DNA of 64,000 nucleotides from Prorocentrum cordatum (GCA_963575745.1 CAUYUJ010019882.1:343501-407500), one strand, 5' to 3'. Positions 26,999 to 38,284 are shown, counted from the stretch's first letter. A program made the numbers and translations. The notes: generated by a model not told the origin, from the sequence alone.

Positions 26999-26999
<1 letters not shown>
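26166..26999 (+). repeat. Repeat element D, copy 1 (~0.83 kb)
   Basis: An inverted, diverged copy lies at 35093-35850. Shared landmarks in mirrored order: TTATTGTTGGGACCCCTGGTG, GCCTAGGCCGCAGCC, GATGTGATCCAGATCCGGTT, TCTTGCGGATTTC, CTGCCAGGGCCATCATCCCTG, GCAATACCCCCACTTTGTGG and TAGCACGTGGGGACACTCCG. Both copies are bounded on each side by TTG/AAC arrays. No long frame conserved between copies. Type unknown. Confidence 0.88.

Positions 27000-27050
<51 letters not shown>
27000..27050 (+). repeat. (GTT)n array
   Basis: About 16 perfect GTT units; right border of element D copy 1. Confidence 0.95.
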
Positions 27051-27057
27051 GTCGTCA

Positions 27058-27340
27058 GGGGGAGGAGGAGGACGAGGGGGGAGGGGGGGGAGAAGGGGGA
27101 GGAGGATGATGATGGACGACAATGGGAGGACGATGATGGAGGCCGATGAGGGGGAGGACGACAATGTGAGGACGATGATGGAAGGACGAGGGGGGAGAGG
27201 GAGGACGAGGAAGAAGAGGAGGAGGAGGACGAGGTGGAGGAGGAGGATGACGATGACGATGAGGACGAGGACGAGGGCGAGGAAGAGGAGGAGGAGGAGG
27301 AGGAGGAGGAGGAGGAGGAGGAAGAGGAGGAGGGGAGCGT
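27058..27340 (+). repeat. Purine-rich GGA/GAC tract
   Basis: GGA, GAC and GAT triplets; about 280 bp. Confidence 0.9.
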
Positions 27341-27966
27341 CATCGACAGGGAAGGTGGGGGCCACGAGGTCCGCCGGCTCGACGACGCCCGCGTCGCCCG
27401 CGCCCGCCCCCTCACTCTTATCCGCAATTGCGGGGTGCTACGTATGTCAAAAAGCTCGGCATTCCACGGTTCGCAACACATCGAAGACAGCGAAGTTGAT
27501 GGTTTCAGGGTCCCGGTGTTCATGTAAGGTTACACGGTGTAGGGCGCTACGGTATGGGTTAGAGCTTAGGACTAGGGGGTTCGGGTGCGAGTGTTAGGGG
27601 CATCAAGATTAGGATGATGCGATGAGGACTCGGGTGACATATTCAGGAGTAGGGTGTGACGGTGCTGGAGTCAGGGTGTTGGGGACATTGTTCGAGCTTC
27701 GTGCTAGCGTGTGCGGCATGAGGTGTCAGGGACAGGATGTTAGGGCTAGGGCAAATGCCAGTGAGACACCCTTTTGAGACTGATGCGGAGCTTCGCATAC
27801 ACGGCAGACCTACATGTTGCATGTGTTTCAATGGGCGCTTCCTATGGCTGAAGGGCGCTTCCTATGGCTGAAACGAACGCTCCTGGAGAGGTTTGACGGG
27901 GCCTGCGACGGGAAAGCGCTTGCAGCATTGTTGAAGCACCCTGGGCTTACTCTGATTCCTCTCCTC
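27341..27966. other. No gene recognised
   Basis: 27395-27450 (GCCCCCTCACTCTTATC...GCGGGGTGCT) matches 38012-38048, a short dispersed repeat. A 19-bp duplication, GGCGCTTCCTATGGCTGAA, lies at about 27834-27872. Confidence 0.5.
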
Positions 27967-28165
27967 CCCCGCCCTCCTCCTCCTCCTCCTCCTCCTCCTC
28001 CTCAGTATCTTCCTCCTCCTTGTACTCCTCCTCCTCCTCCTCCTCCTCCTCCTCCTCCTCCTCCTCCTCCTCCTCCCCCCTCCTTCTCAAACTCCTCCTC
28101 CTCCTCCTCCTGCTCTCCCTCCTCCTCCTACTCCTCCTCCTCCTCCTTCACTTTGACCTCATCCC
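27967..28165 (+). repeat. (TCC)n array
   Basis: About 200 bp of TCC/CTC triplets, then pyrimidine-rich DNA to about 28380. Confidence 0.92.
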
Positions 28166-29346
28166 TATCCTCCCTCTAATTATCCCTGTTCTCCCTGTAT
28201 CCCTGTCCTCCCTCTATTCCTGTCCTCCCTCCTCACCGTGTTTTTGCCTTCCTGATCTTCCTCTCCCTTCGTCCTCCCCTCCTGGCATTTTCACTCCTCC
28301 TACTCCGTCCGTCCCTCCTTCCTACACCCCATCCGTCCTCCCCTCTGCCTCCTCCCCGACCTCCTCCCCATCAAGTCCCGACGCAACTGTCAGTGCATCG
28401 CGGTGGGTTGCTCCGCTCCGCGAAAGTGTCATGATTTCACTCACAGACAGGGCGTAGCTCGAGCAACGTCTATCGACGCGGGTTGCGCTCTGTGGCATCC
28501 GAAGGGGCGAGGGGGCACGATACCTTGAAACACCCCGCCAGAGCCGCCACCGTTCCGGTCGAACCCTTTTGAACCGTCGCTACACCAGGCTACAAGTTCC
28601 TGAGGCCATATCGCCAAACGACGCAGGGTCGAAATCGACTGCAGCTTGCGGCACCGCGTCGGCACGGGCGCAAGACCATGTGGCTCAGTGGTGCGGCACT
28701 TAAGCCGGCCACGTGCACCACACCGGCGCTCTGTAAGAGTGGCTGGACGCGAAAATGCAAGCGCATGCAAAGCTGAACCCTTCCTCACCGTCCCCAGAGT
28801 CAGTGCAGCGGGAAACGCTGCATCTAAATCTTACTGAAAATATTTTGATCGGGTGGGGCTGCAACTGGATACGCTTCACGGGTATCCCTTGCTAACTGCC
28901 AAGTGGCCTGAACTACACGGATACACAGTGCCCCCATGAAATGAAGAGGATATACTGTGCACGGCGCTTCCCCAGGCGACCAACTCATTGGCTGGCAACC
29001 CTTACATGAAGCACAGGAGTATGTACAATTCATTACTGGCGCAACTGCTGCGGGTGAGCCGTGCTGCCCTGATATTCAAAAATCGCACGGCCGGCATTCG
29101 AGGCAGCATAGAGCTGCTCGCCAGACGCCATGCCACACAACTTCAAACACGCCCTGGACGCCACTTCTGAGGAGTGAGATGGGATTTGCTTGGGGTGGGA
29201 GCTTGGAAGAGGCCCTCCCCCATCGAGGTGCAGCGGGAAGATTGAACTCGGGGCCACGTGCACCAATCGCGCCTGCGCTCTCACAGGCCGGGCGCACCCG
29301 CGGCTCTGTCGGCCTGGGCCTGGGCCGCCGCCGCCGCAACCGTCGA
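28166..29346. other. No gene recognised
   Basis: Non-repetitive DNA without a recognisable gene. GTGGCTCAGTGGTGCGGC at 28679 looks like a tRNA A box, but no B box or fold follows. Confidence 0.45.
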
Positions 29347-29408
<62 letters not shown>

Positions 29409-29440
29409 AGCCGCCGCCGCCGCCGCCGCCTCGCCGCCGC
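29347..29440 (+). repeat. (TCG)n then (CCG)n array
   Basis: About 20 perfect TCG units followed by CCG units. It merges into the GC-rich candidate exon. Confidence 0.92.
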
Positions 29441-29822
29441 GCGTCCCGGCCGCCGCCGGGGCGGCGCGCGCAGCGCCCAGCGCCAGGCGGCGGGCGCAGG
29501 CGGCCATGCGGCCCGCGGCCTCCGCCTCGTCCTCGCTCTCGCCCTCGCCGGCGGGCGCCGCGGCGGCGCCGAAGTGCGGCAGGGCGGCGAGGGCGGCGTG
29601 CAGCGGGGGCCCCAGGGCGCCGCTGGACCCCGGCGTCACCTGTCGCGAGGAGAGGGGCGCGCAGGCGCTGCACTCGCCGTCGCTGCCGAGCGCGGGCCAG
29701 CCCGCCGCCTCCCCGAGCTGCCGCTCGGCGGCGAGGGGGCCCCGCGGGCAGCGGGGGGTCGGCACCGCGGCGGCCATCGGGGCACGGGCGGACGAGGGGA
29801 AGGCCAGCGTCTCGGACCAGAG
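29441..29822 (-). other. Candidate GC-rich exon (Ala-rich)
   Basis: The minus-strand frame reads coherent sequence such as GPPLHAALAALPHFGAAAAP, then an acidic segment, then RMAACARRLALGAARAAPAA. Third-position GC exceeds 90%. It ends in poly-Ala encoded by the CCG array. Family unknown; composition may mislead. Confidence 0.3.
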
Positions 29823-30111
29823 ATGTCTTGATCCAAAGCGGCTACGGAACACACCTCCTCCCCAACAGAACGCGGAGCTTCGGAGAAGGCGGGCGTCCAG
29901 ACGTGGCATCCGCCATACTCCGCTCGCTTAGGGGGCCAGCCTGGTTAGCAGGCAGGGGAACTTCTGGAAATCCTGGGAACACCCTTGGTGGGTCAGAGGC
30001 TTGTTGGAGCTCGAACAGGTTCCGAAGAGATACGCAGGGGTCTCTCCAAGCCCGCTGGCCCGATTCGGAAGCGTATTGGAGTTCCTCCTCTGCTCCGTCT
30101 CCTTTCTTCCG

Positions 30112-30194
30112 CCCCCTCCTCCTCCTCCTCCTCCTCCTCCTCCTCCTCCTCCTCCTCCTCCTCCTCCTCCTCCTCCTCCTCCTCCTCCTCCTCT
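30112..30194 (+). repeat. (TCC)n microsatellite
   Basis: About 27 perfect CTC units. Confidence 0.95.
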
Positions 30195-30639
30195 GGCATC
30201 CGACGCGTTTGGGCGGCTGGGCCCCTGCGAAGCCGAGAACGATGAGGAACCACCGTCCTATGGGTTACACCGAGCTGGAAAACGGAAGGCACGAGAGCCG
30301 TGGGCCCGCCCAGGGTCGTTTTCGGGGCCGCCCGCGCCGCAGCGGCGGCGGCCGGCGCCGCTGCTGCGCGCACTCGGCGCCGCCGCGGCGGCCTGTGCGG
30401 CGGGCCTGCTGGCCGGCAGCCGCGGCGGGCCCGCGGAGGGCGCAGGCGAGGCCCTGAGGATAGGGAGGCCACCTGCCCAGACGCCCTCGCGCTGTGAGAT
30501 CACCAGCTTTAGGTCGGGCGTGTCTCCCTACAGGGGCCGCTTAGTGCCTCTGGGGGGCCATTCCACGGGCCATCCTGAGGGACGAGCGGCGCGTCGGAAG
30601 GGAAACGGCGAGGGGGTCCAGAAAGGTGTGTCGTTGCTT
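30195..30639. other. GC-rich DNA, no gene called
   Basis: 30290-30480 is very GC-rich and open on both strands. Possible exon, but neither strand is convincing. Confidence 0.35.
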
Positions 30640-32345
30640 TTCGCCTGTCCGAGGCTCCTGACGGCCCGCCCGTCCGCTTCTGCCACCAGCCTGCTGCTCC
30701 GAACCCCCCATGCTGTTGATCTCTCTCGTGATCCATCCTTCTCCATCCCCCTTGTCCCTACGTTCCGTCCTCTCTCTCTCTCTCTCTCTCTTCTCGTGTT
30801 GTGAGGGCTGCGCCAACGACATGCAGAAGGTAAGGAAGATAGGCCCCCGAGGGGGGCACGGTCGAAGACGAAGAGAGCAGGTTTTGAGGGTTTGGGAGAT
30901 ACGTGTGGAAAGGCCACGATCAGGTAAGAACGCATACGATTAGAATGGATGTTGTGGTTGGCGTTGTTCTGGGTGGTGGTGGGGCTGTTGGTTTGAAACT
31001 GGTTTTGCTGGTGTTGCTGAAGTCTCATCTCTAAAGAGTCATCAGTGTTGATCCCCTGAAGACCATTGTGCTGTTCAGTTAAAGTGCACTTCGCGGGGCT
31101 CGCACCCTGTTTCATCAGGGAAAATCCGTGGCCACCAAACTGCGCCCCAGGCCCCTGGCTTACGACAACACAAACGGCTCTGGCAAGATATGTCCTCTCA
31201 TTGAATTTCAAAATCGCGCTGTCGCGCGGGCTTTCCTCACCATGTATACACGAATTGCGATCTCGCGCGGTACTTCCTCACCATTTCTTGCGGCGCCGTG
31301 CCAGCAAGACTCAACAATCACGCTCTCGCTTCGGAGTTCCTGACGATGTACTGGGGAATCGCGTTAACGCTCGAAACTTCCTCCCTTCATGATGGGTTGG
31401 CGCTTCAGCGACCCGCCCGGCCGACCCGGCCGTGTGGGCTCGCCCGCCCGACCTGCCCGCTAGGGTCCGCCCGCCCGACGCGACAGGCTGGTTCTGCCGT
31501 GGGGCTGCGCCAACTACACGCGGCAGGTAGGGAAGATCTACCCCAAAGAGGGGGTACGCTCGAAAACGAAAAAGGCGGGTACCATTGGTTTGGGATCCAC
31601 GTGTTGAATGGCACGCGACCGGATACCAGCGATCAGTATTAAACTTAATGTCGTTGCTGTTGAGGTCTGATTCTTGAAGAATATAACAGGGAAATTATGT
31701 TGCCCCCCAAACTATGAAAAAAAAGGCTCCCGCCTAATATCTCCTCACACGATATTCCAAGATGGCCCTCTCGAGCGGGGTTCCTTCACAATGTCTGCAA
31801 GAATCGCGCTCTCGCGTGGGAATTCCGCACAATTTATTCAGACAATGCGCCTCCGACGCTCGGGACTCGCGCTCTCGACTTGTTTTTTTTCTCGCGACTC
31901 ACTAGGGAATCGCGCAATTGCCCGAGACGCCCTCGCGATTCATGCAATACCTACGCTTCAACAGCCCGCTTGCTCGACCTGGCTGCTTGGGCCCGCCTTT
32001 TCGAGCCGCCCATCAGGGTTCACCCGCCCGTTTAGCCCGTCTGGTTCTGCCACGTGTTTTTTGCTCCTAATCCTCCTCCTCCTGGTACTATCTCTCGTGT
32101 TCCATCCTCCTCACTCCTCTTTGTCCCTTCCTTCCATCCGTCCTCTCTTCCCTTGCGTTAAGGGGCTGCACGAAATACACCTTGCAGGTAATAAAGATAT
32201 ACCCCCAAGAGGTACGATCGAAGAAGAAGAAGGCGGTTATCGATGGTTCGGGATATACTTCCTGAGTGGCACGCGAGCAGACAAGGGCGAACAGTCTTAT
32301 TGGTGGTGTTGGTGTTGTTACTGTGGTTGTTGTTGAATCTTGATT
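30640..32345 (+). repeat. Composite repeat field C, two direct copies
   Basis: Each copy carries, in order, a pyrimidine tract, a ~120-bp module (GGCTGCGCCAAGTACACGCG, then GATCGAAGACGAAG, then GCACGCGAGCAG), a TTG-rich stretch, a CGGGGCTCGCACC segment and ~42-bp ATCGCGCTCTCGCGCGGG units. The ~120-bp module occurs at about 30805, 31505 and 32160 here, inverted at 32530-32650, and again at 37750-37890. Confidence 0.8.
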
Positions 32346-32469
32346 GCGAAACCAAAACTATTGCTGGAGCCCCTACAGGCGTCCTGGTTTTCGCTTGGGC
32401 GCCGGATGCGTTCCCTTTTGAAATCTACGCTCACGCTCGGGCGTTTCGGGCTTGCGCCGAAACCAGCCC

Positions 32470-32650
32470 CCAAACAACAGCAACAACAACACCACCAACA
32501 ACAACAACCACAATACTCATTGTAATACTGCTCGCTCTTATCTGCTCGAGTGTCCGTCAACGTGTATTTCCAAAAGACTCGATACCCGCCGTCTTCGTCT
32601 TCGATCGTACCCCTTCTGGGGAGTATATATTTCTTCCCTGCAGGCCGGGC
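32470..32650 (-). repeat. Inverted copy of the field C ~120-bp module, preceded by (AAC)n
   Basis: 32530-32650 is the reverse complement of the 32160-32285 module. An AAC/ACA array at 32475-32520 follows the hairpin GTTTCGGGCTTGCGCCGAAAC (32440-32462). The same hairpin-AAC order recurs at 34955-35095. Confidence 0.8.
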
Positions 32651-32749
32651 CCCGGCAAGCGGCGGGGCGGCCGCGGACCGTCGGCCTGGCCAGCGGCAGC
32701 GCTGATCGGCGGCGACCCGACCCCAAGAGGGACGGACAGGGGACCGACC

Positions 32750-32792
<43 letters not shown>

Positions 32793-32830
32793 TGGCGACG
32801 ACGACGGCGACGACGACGAGCGAAAGCGAG
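32750..32830 (+). repeat. (GAC)n array
   Basis: About 20 GAC/GGC units. Confidence 0.92.
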
Positions 32831-32849
32831 AACGAGAGCGAAAACGAGC

Positions 32850-33381
32850 GCGACAGCGGGGCCACGAAGGGCAGGAAGGGGGCCACGAAGGGCGACAGCG
32901 GGGCCACGAAGGGCATGCGTATGGGGCCACGAAGGGCGCGAACGAGCGGGGGCCACGAAGGACAGATAATGAGGGGCCACAGGGGGCAACGACGGGGCTA
33001 CTGATGGTAGCAACGGGGCCACGTAGGACAGCGAGGGGGCGACACTGAGATTGTTTTTTTATTCTGGCCGATAACGCTCGTTACCCGGGGGGGGGGGGGG
33101 GGTCGTGCCCCTCGGGTAACGGTAACGCTTGGGCTGGGCGGGGTATGGCGAGGCAGGGGCGCTCTGCGATCGCCATAGTATGCGCGCGAGCAGCACTCTC
33201 TGCCTGAGAGCACCACAGTGGCTTGCGATTCGAGTACAAGCGCAAAGCCCGCCGCGTGGTCCCGGCACCACGCCCGCGCCCGCGCGCGCGACGACGATGA
33301 TCGACGAGCGACGAGCGACGACGACGACGACGACGACGTTTGCCGCCTGTTTCGGCCTCCGGAGGCCGTTTTCGAGCGCCG

Positions 33382-33434
<53 letters not shown>

Positions 33435-34140
33435 AAGCGGTACCGTTACGGGGGGGGGGGGGGGGGAGAGGCCCGGGTAACGAGCGTTACCCCCCGGGTA
33501 ACGGAGCGGGGGCCACGAAGGACAGATAATGAGGGGCCACAGGGGGCAACGACGGGGCTACTGATGGTAGCAACGGGGCCACGTAGGACAGCGAGGGGGC
33601 GACACTGGGGCCACGAAGGGCATGCAGAATGGGGCCACGACGGGCGCGAACGAGCGGGGGCCACGAAGGGCATACGTATATTGGGCCGCAGAGGGCAAGT
33701 ACGGGGCCACTGAGGGCAGCAACAGGGCCACGAAGGGCAGCGAGGAGGCCACGAAGGGCGACAGCGGGGCCACGAAACGAATGCGTATAAGGTCACGACG
33801 GGCGCGAACGAGCGGGGGCCACGAAGGGCAGCGAGGGGGCCACGAAGGGCTGCAACGGGGCCATGAAGGGCAACGAGGGGGCCACGAAGGGCTGCAAGGG
33901 CCACGAAGGGCAGCAAGGAGGGCCACGAAGGGCTGCAACGGGGGCAACGAAGGGCAGCGAGGGGGCCACGAAGGGCTGCAACGGGGCCACGAAGGGCAAC
34001 GAGCGGGCACGAAGGGCAGCGAGGGGGCCACGAAGGGCAGCGAGGGGGCCACGAAGGGCAGCGAGGGGGCCACGAAGGGCAGCGAAGGGGCCACGAAGGG
34101 CAGCAACGGGGCCACGAAGGGCAGCGAGATCCCCATTCCG
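32850..34140 (+). repeat. 21-bp minisatellite GGCCACGAAGGGCAGCGAGGG
   Basis: Degenerate at 32850-33040 and 33505-33840, regular at 33840-34130 where the 21-bp period gives a 7-residue repeat in all frames. It is interrupted at about 33048-33503 by a segment with G runs and a GAC array. The exact 104-bp block 32944-33047 recurs at 33504-33607. Confidence 0.93.
33071..33487. repeat. Segment bounded by 15-bp inverted repeats and G16/G17 runs
   Basis: CGCTCGTTACCCGGG at about 33076 is inverted as CCCGGGTAACGAGCG at about 33473. G runs at 33087-33102 and 33450-33466 sit beside each arm. A (GAC)n array at 33300-33435 lies within. Confidence 0.8.
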
Positions 34141-34430
34141 TCGTAAGCTGTGAGGAAATCCAAAGCGTGAGCGCGATTCCTGGGTGCCTGAGTGTCGGGA
34201 GCGCGGCGTTTGCGTAAATCGCTGGGGGGTCCAACGCAAGAGCGCGATTCTTTTGTAAATTGCAAGCAGGTCTCCAGCGAGAGCGCGACTCCAGAGCGCT
34301 GAAGGAGCGATCCGATGTGGCAATAAAGTGTAAATAAGGAAAGCCCAAACGACAGCGCGATTCCCGTGTGAAACGCTGGGAAATCTCAGGCGGGAGCGGG
34401 GGTCCTGGTTAACTTGTGAAGAAGTTTCAA
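34141..34430 (-). repeat. ~42-60 bp GAGAGCGCGATTC repeat, inverted field C unit
   Basis: About five units with GTGAGCGCGATTCC or GAGAGCGCGACTCC. Reverse complement of the units at 31190-31390. Confidence 0.75.
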
Positions 34431-34589
34431 GCGGGAACCGTTGTTATTGCAATCCGGGGGCCAACAACCCAGTTTGAACCCCGTGACCTTCCCTGATAAA
34501 AATATGGGGTGCGAGCCCCGGAGGAAGCCCTTCAATTGAAAAAACACAATGGTCACTGGAGGGGGGATCAATCATACAAATCCTTAAAA

Positions 34590-34835
34590 CGTGAGCGTTC
34601 AACGACGCTCTCGCTCGATATCTAATCCTTCTTCCACTCGGGACTGGAGGTCTTGCTCGCCGCCCAAATCCGGCTGTCCCAAAAAACGGCGCTCCCGCTC
34701 AATACTTCCTGCTTTTTACGCAAGACACGCGCTTCCGCCTTAGCGCCGCAAGCGGCCCCCTTCTGCAAAGAACGACGCTCCCGTTCGATATGTCTTCCGC
34801 TTTCTCTCAAGAGTCCACGAGGCCCTGAAGTTTCC
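34590..34835 (+). repeat. Direct repeat H, copy 1 (~245 bp)
   Basis: AACGACGCTCTCGCTCGATA, then CTTGCTCGCCGCC, then CCTGCTTTTTACGC, then AGAGTCCACGAGGCCCTGAA recur in order at 35905-36150, 1315 bp downstream in the same orientation. Confidence 0.85.
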
Positions 34836-34954
34836 CATCCATGTCGAACTTTCACAGCTGACAGAAATATTATTGTCGGACACCCTATATCCGCACTGGC
34901 GTTCTGGCTTTGGCGCTGGCTGCACTTCCTCTGAAAACGAAATTCGCGCTCAAG

Positions 34955-35054
34955 CGTTTCGGGGTTGCGCCGAAACCGGCCCCAACAACAACAACAACAA
35001 CAACAACGACAACGACAACGACAACGACGACAACAACAACAACAACAACGACAC

Positions 35055-35094
<40 letters not shown>

Positions 35095-35095
35095 T
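34955..35095 (+). repeat. Hairpin followed by (AAC)n array
   Basis: GTTTCGGGGTTGCGCCGAAAC (stem 7 bp) is followed by about 110 bp of AAC/GAC triplets. About 95 bp upstream of the hairpin also aligns with 32370-32465, making an AAC-tailed unit present at least twice. Confidence 0.85.
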
Positions 35096-35850
35096 ACTAG
35101 CACGTGGGGACACTCCGTTCTCACCAGTGCCAGGGTTTTCATAGGAGGCGGGCAATACCCCCACTTTGTGGGGGGGCCGGTTCAAGCTCTACCAAATTTC
35201 CAAACGACTCTTCGCCACCACCCACACCCAGCTTCCCGCCCTATGACGTTCGGACACTTCACTTCGTGGCATGCGGACGACCGTGGCTACTATTCAGGGC
35301 CCCGCGGCCGACGACGACGGCGTGCGCGCGCGAAGAAAAAACGAATGTGTCCCGCATGGTATTATTTGACAGGGATGATGGCCCTGGCAGGTGCGCAACC
35401 GTTGTTGCAGAAGTTCGAAAAAGTTGCTCGCAAAAGCCCGTTTGACAGAAATGTTTAAAAAGTGTTGGGTTTCCTACGAATCCGCAAGAGCGCGCGGGAT
35501 GAAATTTTGACACTTTTTTTTGAAAAACCATTGGTTTTTTGATGTTTTTATGTTAAAATCGCTACGAACACTAAGGTTTTGGAAGGATTTCGTCTTGCGC
35601 GCGCGAATGTCCACTTTACCTTATTTTTTGCAAGGGATTCTTGAAGTTTGGTTATGTTAGAACAAGAAATGTCATTTTATAGTGTTTTTTGCAAGGGAAA
35701 GCGGGGGGGAACAAAACAACCGGATCTGGATCACATCGTTTTGCCTGAGACTTCCTCACGAAAATGATGAAAATGTGGCTGCGGCCTAGGCGCGGCGGGG
35801 GGGGCGCGCACCAGGGGTCCCAACAATAATTATTCTTAAGAAGAAATAAT
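35093..35850 (-). repeat. Repeat element D, copy 2 (~0.76 kb, inverted)
   Basis: Mirror copy of 26166-26999, with small indels. It shares the TTG/AAC array borders on both sides (34985-35095 and 35860-35910). About 8 kb separates the two arms. Confidence 0.88.
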
Positions 35851-35856
35851 GTTCAA

Positions 35857-35910
35857 CCACAACAACAACAACAACAACCACAACAACAACAACAACAACA
35901 ACAACAACGC
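35857..35910 (+). repeat. (AAC)n array
   Basis: AAC triplets bordering element D copy 2 and directly preceding direct repeat H copy 2. Confidence 0.92.
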
Positions 35911-36150
35911 TCCCGCTCGATAATTCTCCTCACTCTACTCGGGACCAGGGCATTTGCTCGCCGCCGAAAGCCGGCTTTCCCACAAGACCAGCGTTCCCGC
36001 TCGATACCTCCCTGCTTTTTACTCCTGATCAGCGCTCCCGCTCGGCGCCGCAGACGCCCCCCCCCTTGCACACAACGACGCTCCCGCTCGATACCGCCTC
36101 CCCTTTTATTCAAAACTCCCAGAGGCCCTGGGGCTTCCCTAGTCTCTAAT
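35905..36150 (+). repeat. Direct repeat H, copy 2
   Basis: See copy 1 at 34590. The two copies flank element D copy 2, so the D element and AAC arrays may have moved or duplicated as one block. Confidence 0.85.
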
Positions 36151-36950
36151 GCCGCTCCTCGAAGATGAATCGTGCACTGTCGGAGGTCAGCACTAGTGCC
36201 TCCCTGGCGCGTTCCGCGTGCCAGGGGCGGCCCGAGAGCCCGCAGCGGCGACCCCGTCGTCTTCGTCGTCGTCGTTCTTCTCTTCCTCCTCCTCCACCTC
36301 CTCCTCCTCCTCCTCCTCCTCCCCGTCCTCCTCCATAAAAAAGAAAGCAACAGGGTGACTTTGACCTAGTTGCTGTTTAAAACATCGCATAACGGTGTTA
36401 AAACCTTGAAAATCCCCCGGGCCGCAGAAGGCTTGGGCGCGAAGCGAAAACTACGCCAGGTGACGTCAGACCAGGGCCGGCGGACCAAGGAACCGGACAA
36501 GAGCTAACTTTATCGACTGTCAAACATCAGGCAATTACCGACACCACAACCACCACCACCATCCTCCCCTTTCGTTTTCCCTTTTCATTCCTCTTCCTCC
36601 TCCTCCTCCTCCCCCAGTTCCCTCTTCTTCTTCCTTCCTGAAGCTCATCACTTCCTCCGATCCAAGTTTGTTTCTCGACGTGCCTTGAGGCCTCCTTCAT
36701 GATGCCCCGAAATCCTCCAATTCAGTTTCAAAACGTCCCCCAGGGGCCATGACGACGTTTGCCACACCACTCTGAAGCCCCTCTGGGAGGCTCTGGGGGC
36801 TCTCCAAGGAGCTCCAGAGGCTGCCAAAGGACCTCCAGGGGCTCTCCCAGCGGACGCGTGGCCCGTCCCAGCGGTTTTGGGCCACTCGGGCGCGGTGAAA
36901 CCCAGAAGCAAAGCATGGGCAAGGCGATCGCGAAGGCGATGCGCCTTCCA
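36151..36950. other. No gene recognised; short (TCC)n at 36280-36332
   Basis: A CTCCAGGGGCTCTC-type short degenerate repeat lies at 36760-36860. No coding signature. Confidence 0.45.
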
Positions 36951-37900
36951 GGCTGGAGGTGTTGAAGTGCATCGGAAGAGGGCCAAGACCTCCTCGGACG
37001 GGAGTCTGTGTAAGGGATTATCGGACCCCCCAGTGCAACAATAAATCCCCCATGATGGGGGGAACTATCATGATGGAAACGCACCGCACATCGTATCTTT
37101 GCGCATATGGGTACGATGCGTGTCGTTGTTGTTGTTGTTGTGACTGTTGTTGATATTGTTGTCGTTGTTGTTGGATTGTCCATGATGAAAAATAAATAGT
37201 GTTGATCCCCTTCCGGGGCGCATTATGTTTCTTCAGATGAAGTGCCCTTCTCGGGGCTCGCACCGTGATTCCAATCAGGGAAAGCCTTGAGTCCAAGAGT
37301 TGTGCTGTTGGCCCCTGTTTTGCAGCAGCGGCGGCTCCCGCCTGGTCCTTCCTCACAATGTGTTATTGAATCGCGCTCTCGCGCGGAGTTTCCTCAACAT
37401 GGATTGCAGACGTCGCGCTCTCGCGAGTGGGACTTCCTCGCAATTTGTTCAGGCGTCGCGCCTCCAACCTCAGGAATCCTGCTGTCGATCACACGTTTCT
37501 CATGATTCAATCTCGAATTGCACTATCGCTCGAAACTTCCTCGCGATTCATGCTGGCGTGTCGGCAACCCGCCTGCTCGACCTGGCCGCTTGGGGCCCGC
37601 ATTCCCGACCCGCCCGTCAGGGTCTACCCATTCGATCTCCCCGCCTGGCTCTGCCACGTGCTTTCTGTTCCTGGCCCCCCTCCTGCTAATCCCTCTCGTG
37701 GTCCATACTCCCCCCTCTCTCTTCCATCCGCCCTCTCTTCCCCTGTCCTAAGGGCTGCGCCAAGTACACGCGGCAGGTAGTCGGGAAGATGTACCCCACA
37801 TGGAGGCACGATCGAAGACGAGGAGGGCGGGTACCGAGGGTTTGGGATATTCGCGTTGAACGGCATGCGAGCAGGTCAAAGCGAGCAATCTTCACAACAT
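36951..37900 (+). repeat. Composite repeat field C, third direct copy
   Basis: Same order of parts as at 30640-32345: TTG-rich array (37120-37175), GTTGATCCCCTTCC segment, CTCGGGGCTCGCACC, ~42-bp CTCTCGCGCGG units (37360-37560), pyrimidine tract, ~120-bp module (37750-37890). Confidence 0.8.
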
Positions 37901-38284
37901 GTTCGTTGCAGTTGTTCTTGTCGTTCTTGTCGTCCTCGCCCGCGACCCGCCCGCGACGCACCCCCCGCGCCCCCCCCCCCCCACACGACCCACCCGCGAC
38001 CCGCGCCGCGCCCGCCCCCTCACTCTTATCAGCAGTTGCGGGGTGCTGCGTATATCCGCGGCCTTTCTAAGAGATTCCCGCCGGATCTCGGCGCGTCCCA
38101 CCGCTCGCGCCGAGCGCCGAGCAGTGCTCACATTACGCCCCCCCCCAGACGATTACGATGCCCACGATTGGAGAACACAGAATCCACCCTCATGATAAAT
38201 ACCCCAACGCGCGAAGCCGTTTAGTAGTGCGATGCGAAGCCGTGTGACAAACACATGAGCAGTTAAGACAAGCTACCGCGGTGC
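37901..38284. other. No gene recognised
   Basis: GC-rich DNA. 38012-38048 matches 27405-27440. It borders the 3' part of the older LINE. Confidence 0.45.

Noticed and set aside
28660-28760. tRNA-like A box GTGGCTCAGTGGTGCGGC
   Set aside because: No B box (GGTTCRANNCC) or cloverleaf can be drawn downstream.
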